Source: a bacterium
GTDB lineage: Bacteria; Patescibacteriota; Saccharimonadia; UBA4664
Direction of reading: 5' to 3'
Assembly: GCA_027449805.1 (NCBI GenBank)
Contig: DAIDKY010000011.1
Location: 1-15,461, forward strand
DNA length: 15,461 bases
In this document: in pieces, positions 13,361 through 15,461 of the stretch
Layout of the letters: each line of letters opens with the position of its first letter
Numbering within the stretch: position 1 is the stretch's first letter
Notes under the pieces: generated by a model
What the model was told of the DNA's origin: nothing
The model's input: the letters and a program-made list of their open reading frames with translations, nothing else
The model's database searches: none
Program-made: the position numbers and the translations under genes

Positions 13361-14863
13361 ATGCTTGCACGCATCTACGCCCCTGCCCTGCTCAGCCTCG
13401 AAAGCCGTCTGATCGAGATAGAATGCGATATGACTTCCGGTCTGCCCGGCTTCATCGTTGTCGGGCTCGGCGACAAGGCCGTCGACGAAGCTCGCGAGCG
13501 AGTCCGCAGCGCTATTAAGAACAGTGGCTTGGCCTTGCCGCCAAAACGCCTAACTCTAAACCTGGCTCCAGCCAATCTCCCCAAGGACGGCAGCGGTTAT
13601 GACCTGGGGATAGCCGTGGCCGTACTCTCGGCGAGCGGCCAACTACGCGAACGGCTCGATGACAGCCTTTTTCTCGGAGAGTTGTCTCTCAACGGTGAAC
13701 TACGACCGGTTCGAGGAGCGCTGTTGGCCGCCCAACTAGCAGCCGATATGGGGCTGCGGCGAATCTATGTGCCCAAGGCCAATACGATCGAAGCGGCCTT
13801 GCTCGGAGGCGTAGATGTCATCGGAGTCTCTAATCTACTCGAGCTTTATCATCATTTGATCGGAATGGCACCGCTTTCTGTTGAATCATCTACAACGATT
13901 AGTCCTGAATCGACCCCGATAGAGATTGACATGGCCCATATTTACGGACAAGAGCAGGCTAAACGGGCATTGGAGATTGCAGCTGCCGGCGGCCATAACC
14001 TGCTCTTATCCGGGCCGCCTGGCGCCGGCAAGACGCTGCTTGCACGGGCTCTGATCGGTTTATTACCGCCGCCCAACTACGATGAAATGATCGAGATCAC
14101 CAAGCTGAGCAGCCTGGCAGGACATGGTCCGAGCAAAGTTATTACCACGCGTCCCTTCCGCACACCTCACCACACGACCTCCAATGTAGCTCTGATCGGC
14201 GGAGGTAATCGACCTCGGCCAGGCGAGATCAGTCTGGCCCATGGCGGCGTCCTCTTTCTCGATGAACTACCGGAGTTCTCCCGCAGTGTAATCGAGGTTC
14301 TGCGCCAACCGATGGAAGACCGCACGGTGACGGTTTCGCGCGCCTCGGATTCAGCCACCTTTCCGGCTGATTTTATGCTTGTCGCGACCGCCAATCCCTG
14401 CCCATGCGGCTACTATGGCGACCCGATCAAGAAGTGTCGTTGCTCCATGTCGGTAATCAACAACTACCGTCGCAGACTATCCGGTCCCCTGCTCGACCGT
14501 ATCGATCTTGTGCTAGAAGTTGGCCGCGTAAGCGATGAAGCCATGTCGAAGCAAGCTGGCGGCGAGCCTACAGCAATCGTGGCCAAGCGCGTCAGCAAAG
14601 CGCGTCGAATCCAGCTGGAACGCGATAATCAGGGTCATCCGATTCTCAACGCAGCCTTGAGTAATAGCCAGCTCAAACGTTTCGCTCGATTAACGCCGGG
14701 AGCTAACCGCCTTGCTCGCGAGGCAATGGTTGGCCTGGGGCTCTCAGCACGCGCTTATACCAGAACTCTCAAAGTAGCTCGAACGATAGCAGACTTATCG
14801 AGTAGTGATGAAACCGAGGAGATACATCTAACCGAGGCTCTTCAGTATCGGAGCCGGCTTTAA
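13361..14863 (+). CDS. comM: ComM/YifB-like Mg-chelatase-type AAA+ ATPase
   Basis: A 500-residue protein of normal ComM length. In naturally competent bacteria ComM is a hexameric helicase that drives branch migration during integration of incoming DNA. The N-terminal ChlI/Lon-S5-like domain (1-165) carries GLPGFIVVGLGDKAVDEARERV and LAPANLPKDGSGYDL. The AAA+ core has YGQEQAKRALEIAAAGGHNL (195-214), Walker A GPPGAGKT (218-225), Walker B GGVLFLDE (295-302) and SGPLLDRIDL (374-383). CPCG and CRC (Cys347, 349, 359, 361) form the zinc-type Cys cluster. The C-terminal lid (LSARAYTRTLKVARTIADL) is intact. ATG 13361 lies 34 nt after the expected transcript start; only a weak GAGAG precedes it. The stop overlaps that of the convergent membrane-protein gene by 4 nt. 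Confidence 0.95.
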   Translation: MLARIYAPALLSLESRLIEIECDMTSGLPGFIVVGLGDKAVDEARERVRSAIKNSGLALPPKRLTLNLAPANLPKDGSGYDLGIAVAVLSASGQLRERLDDSLFLGELSLNGELRPVRGALLAAQLAADMGLRRIYVPKANTIEAALLGGVDVIGVSNLLELYHHLIGMAPLSVESSTTISPESTPIEIDMAHIYGQEQAKRALEIAAAGGHNLLLSGPPGAGKTLLARALIGLLPPPNYDEMIEITKLSSLAGHGPSKVITTRPFRTPHHTTSNVALIGGGNRPRPGEISLAHGGVLFLDELPEFSRSVIEVLRQPMEDRTVTVSRASDSATFPADFMLVATANPCPCGYYGDPIKKCRCSMSVINNYRRRLSGPLLDRIDLVLEVGRVSDEAMSKQAGGEPTAIVAKRVSKARRIQLERDNQGHPILNAALSNSQLKRFARLTPGANRLAREAMVGLGLSARAYTRTLKVARTIADLSSSDETEEIHLTEALQYRSRL

Positions 14864-15120
14864 ATCTGAACGAGATTGTAAATCGAAGGGCCGATACCGG
14901 TATGGGTAAAGATATACCATAGGACCAGCTGAAGAATGACCAGACTGCCTCCGAGCCACATGATTCGACGGAGATCAACGCCGACGTAACGGTAGTCGCG
15001 CTCGCTTGCAACGGGAGTTGTTGCCGGCGAACTGACGGTCGTAGTAGAGCCTGCAGACGAGGGTGCAGCGTACTTAAACTGGTGCTTGCGATTCGTCTTG
15101 GACGATTTCTTCTTTGCCAT
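14860..15120 (-). CDS. Small single-pass membrane protein, 86 residues
   Basis: No family recognised. The first 18 residues are very basic (MAKKKSSKTNRKHQFKYA). A Ser/Thr/Pro/Ala-rich stretch (19-40) follows, then DYRYVGVDLRR and one membrane segment at about 53-72 (IMWLGGSLVILQLVLWYIFT) with a short polar tail. Positive charges before the segment predict a cytoplasmic N-terminus. A basic, low-complexity N-terminus next to a single helix is often seen in small ribosome- or membrane-associated proteins of this kind of genome, but no role can be assigned. The start is supported by a -10 box 7 nt upstream and no other Met. It is convergent with the ComM-like gene; the stops overlap by 4 nt. Confidence 0.8.
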   Translation of the reverse strand: MAKKKSSKTNRKHQFKYAAPSSAGSTTTVSSPATTPVASERDYRYVGVDLRRIMWLGGSLVILQLVLWYIFTHTGIGPSIYNLVQI

Positions 15121-15127
15121 TAGGCAT

Positions 15128-15136
15128 ATTGTAGCA
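15128..15136 (-). promoter_or_regulatory. Extended -10 promoter of the small membrane protein, leaderless layout
   Basis: Minus strand TGC then TACAAT (15128-15133), 7 nt before ATG 15120. No Shine-Dalgarno. It overlaps the -35 region of the divergent promoter. Confidence 0.6.
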
Positions 15137-15151
15137 CGACCCCATGCCCCG

Positions 15152-15177
15152 TATACTAGTTGAAAGTACGCAAGGAG
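15152..15177 (+). promoter_or_regulatory. -10 box and Shine-Dalgarno of the DUF4446 gene
   Basis: TATACT (15152-15157) with a weak -35 TTGTAG (15129-15134) at a 17-bp spacing, then AAGGAG (15172-15177) 5 nt before the GTG start. Unlike several neighbours, this gene has a normal leader. Confidence 0.6.
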
Positions 15178-15182
15178 TTACG

Positions 15183-15461
15183 GTGGAATATATCAGTATC
15201 GGTGTTGGGGTAGTTGGTCTGGCAGTAGGTGTCTTCGCGACCATACGGACGATCATGCTGCAGCGTCGTTTTACTGCCGCATTCGGCAATAATGAGTCCG
15301 ACAGCCTTGAACGCACCCTTAGTAATCACCTCAAACGAGTTGAAAATGTCGACGACCGGTTGATTAAGCTGACCGAGGCCTACGAACAGCTCACACTCAC
15401 CAGTAGCTTTGCTTCGCAAAAGATCTCGATCGTTCGTTTTAACCCGTTCGGCGACACGGGC
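15183..15461 (+). CDS. DUF4446-family membrane-anchored protein, 3' part cut by window edge
   Basis: 93 codons are visible. GTG 15183 is chosen because of the AAGGAG 5 nt upstream. Residues 2-22 (EYISIGVGVVGLAVGVFATIR) form a membrane segment. A charged helical part follows (LERTLSNHLKRVENVDDRLIKLTEAYEQL), likely coiled coil. The visible end IVRFNPFGDTG is the hallmark of DUF4446 proteins, whose function is unknown. The rest of the domain is outside the window. It is divergent from the small membrane protein, with overlapping promoters. Confidence 0.85.
   Translation, partial: MEYISIGVGVVGLAVGVFATIRTIMLQRRFTAAFGNNESDSLERTLSNHLKRVENVDDRLIKLTEAYEQLTLTSSFASQKISIVRFNPFGDTG

Noticed and set aside
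1..15461. CRISPR arrays, insertion sequences, tRNA or rRNA genes
   Set aside because: No regularly spaced repeats, transposase frames or tRNA/rRNA signatures were seen apart from the tRNA-like ends of the tmRNA.

Overview
The window looks like a stretch of chromosome from a small-genome bacterium, most likely a Candidatus Saccharibacteria (TM7) or other Patescibacteria/CPR member. This is inferred from the gene set (LCP protein, PIG-L deacetylase, ComM-type ATPase, TrmB-type regulator, DUF4446 protein, many short genes), tight packing, and several genes with a -10 box only 6-8 nt before the start codon. TGA is used as a normal stop (for example at 751-753 and 3399-3401), so there is no sign of the UGA-to-Gly recoding seen in some other CPR lineages.

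Region 1-5510 is a minus-strand, probably five-gene unit: GH37 trehalase-like enzyme, PIG-L deacetylase, LytR-CpsA-Psr (LCP) protein, GH13 alpha-glucosidase-type enzyme and a ROK sugar kinase that runs off the left edge. Two junctions overlap by 4 bases. Two glycosidases plus a kinase suggest that imported or stored alpha-glucosides are cut to glucose and phosphorylated. The LCP and PIG-L genes link the unit to cell-envelope glycopolymers.

Region 5560-7210 carries, divergently, an exported subtilisin-type (S8) protease with a C-terminal beta-rich domain, ending at a strong hairpin. A 76-residue unknown protein follows on the minus strand.

Region 7647-8084 is a complete tmRNA gene (ssrA) on the minus strand with promoter, CCA end and terminator. 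An acidic 83-residue protein lies beyond it.

Region 8514-11927 is a plus-strand operon of two GT4 glycosyltransferases and a GalT-like nucleotidylyltransferase. It is probably glycolipid or glycan synthesis with its sugar-1-phosphate supply.

Region 11951-12428 has no credible gene. It is a strong minus-strand promoter, about 440 nt of dense hairpins, and a terminator-like hairpin: a large structured RNA that I cannot assign to a known family. This is the most interesting object in the window.

Region 12466-15461 holds a TrmB-family regulator and a ComM-like AAA+ ATPase driven from back-to-back promoters that share a palindrome, then a small single-pass membrane protein, and the start of a DUF4446 protein that leaves the window.
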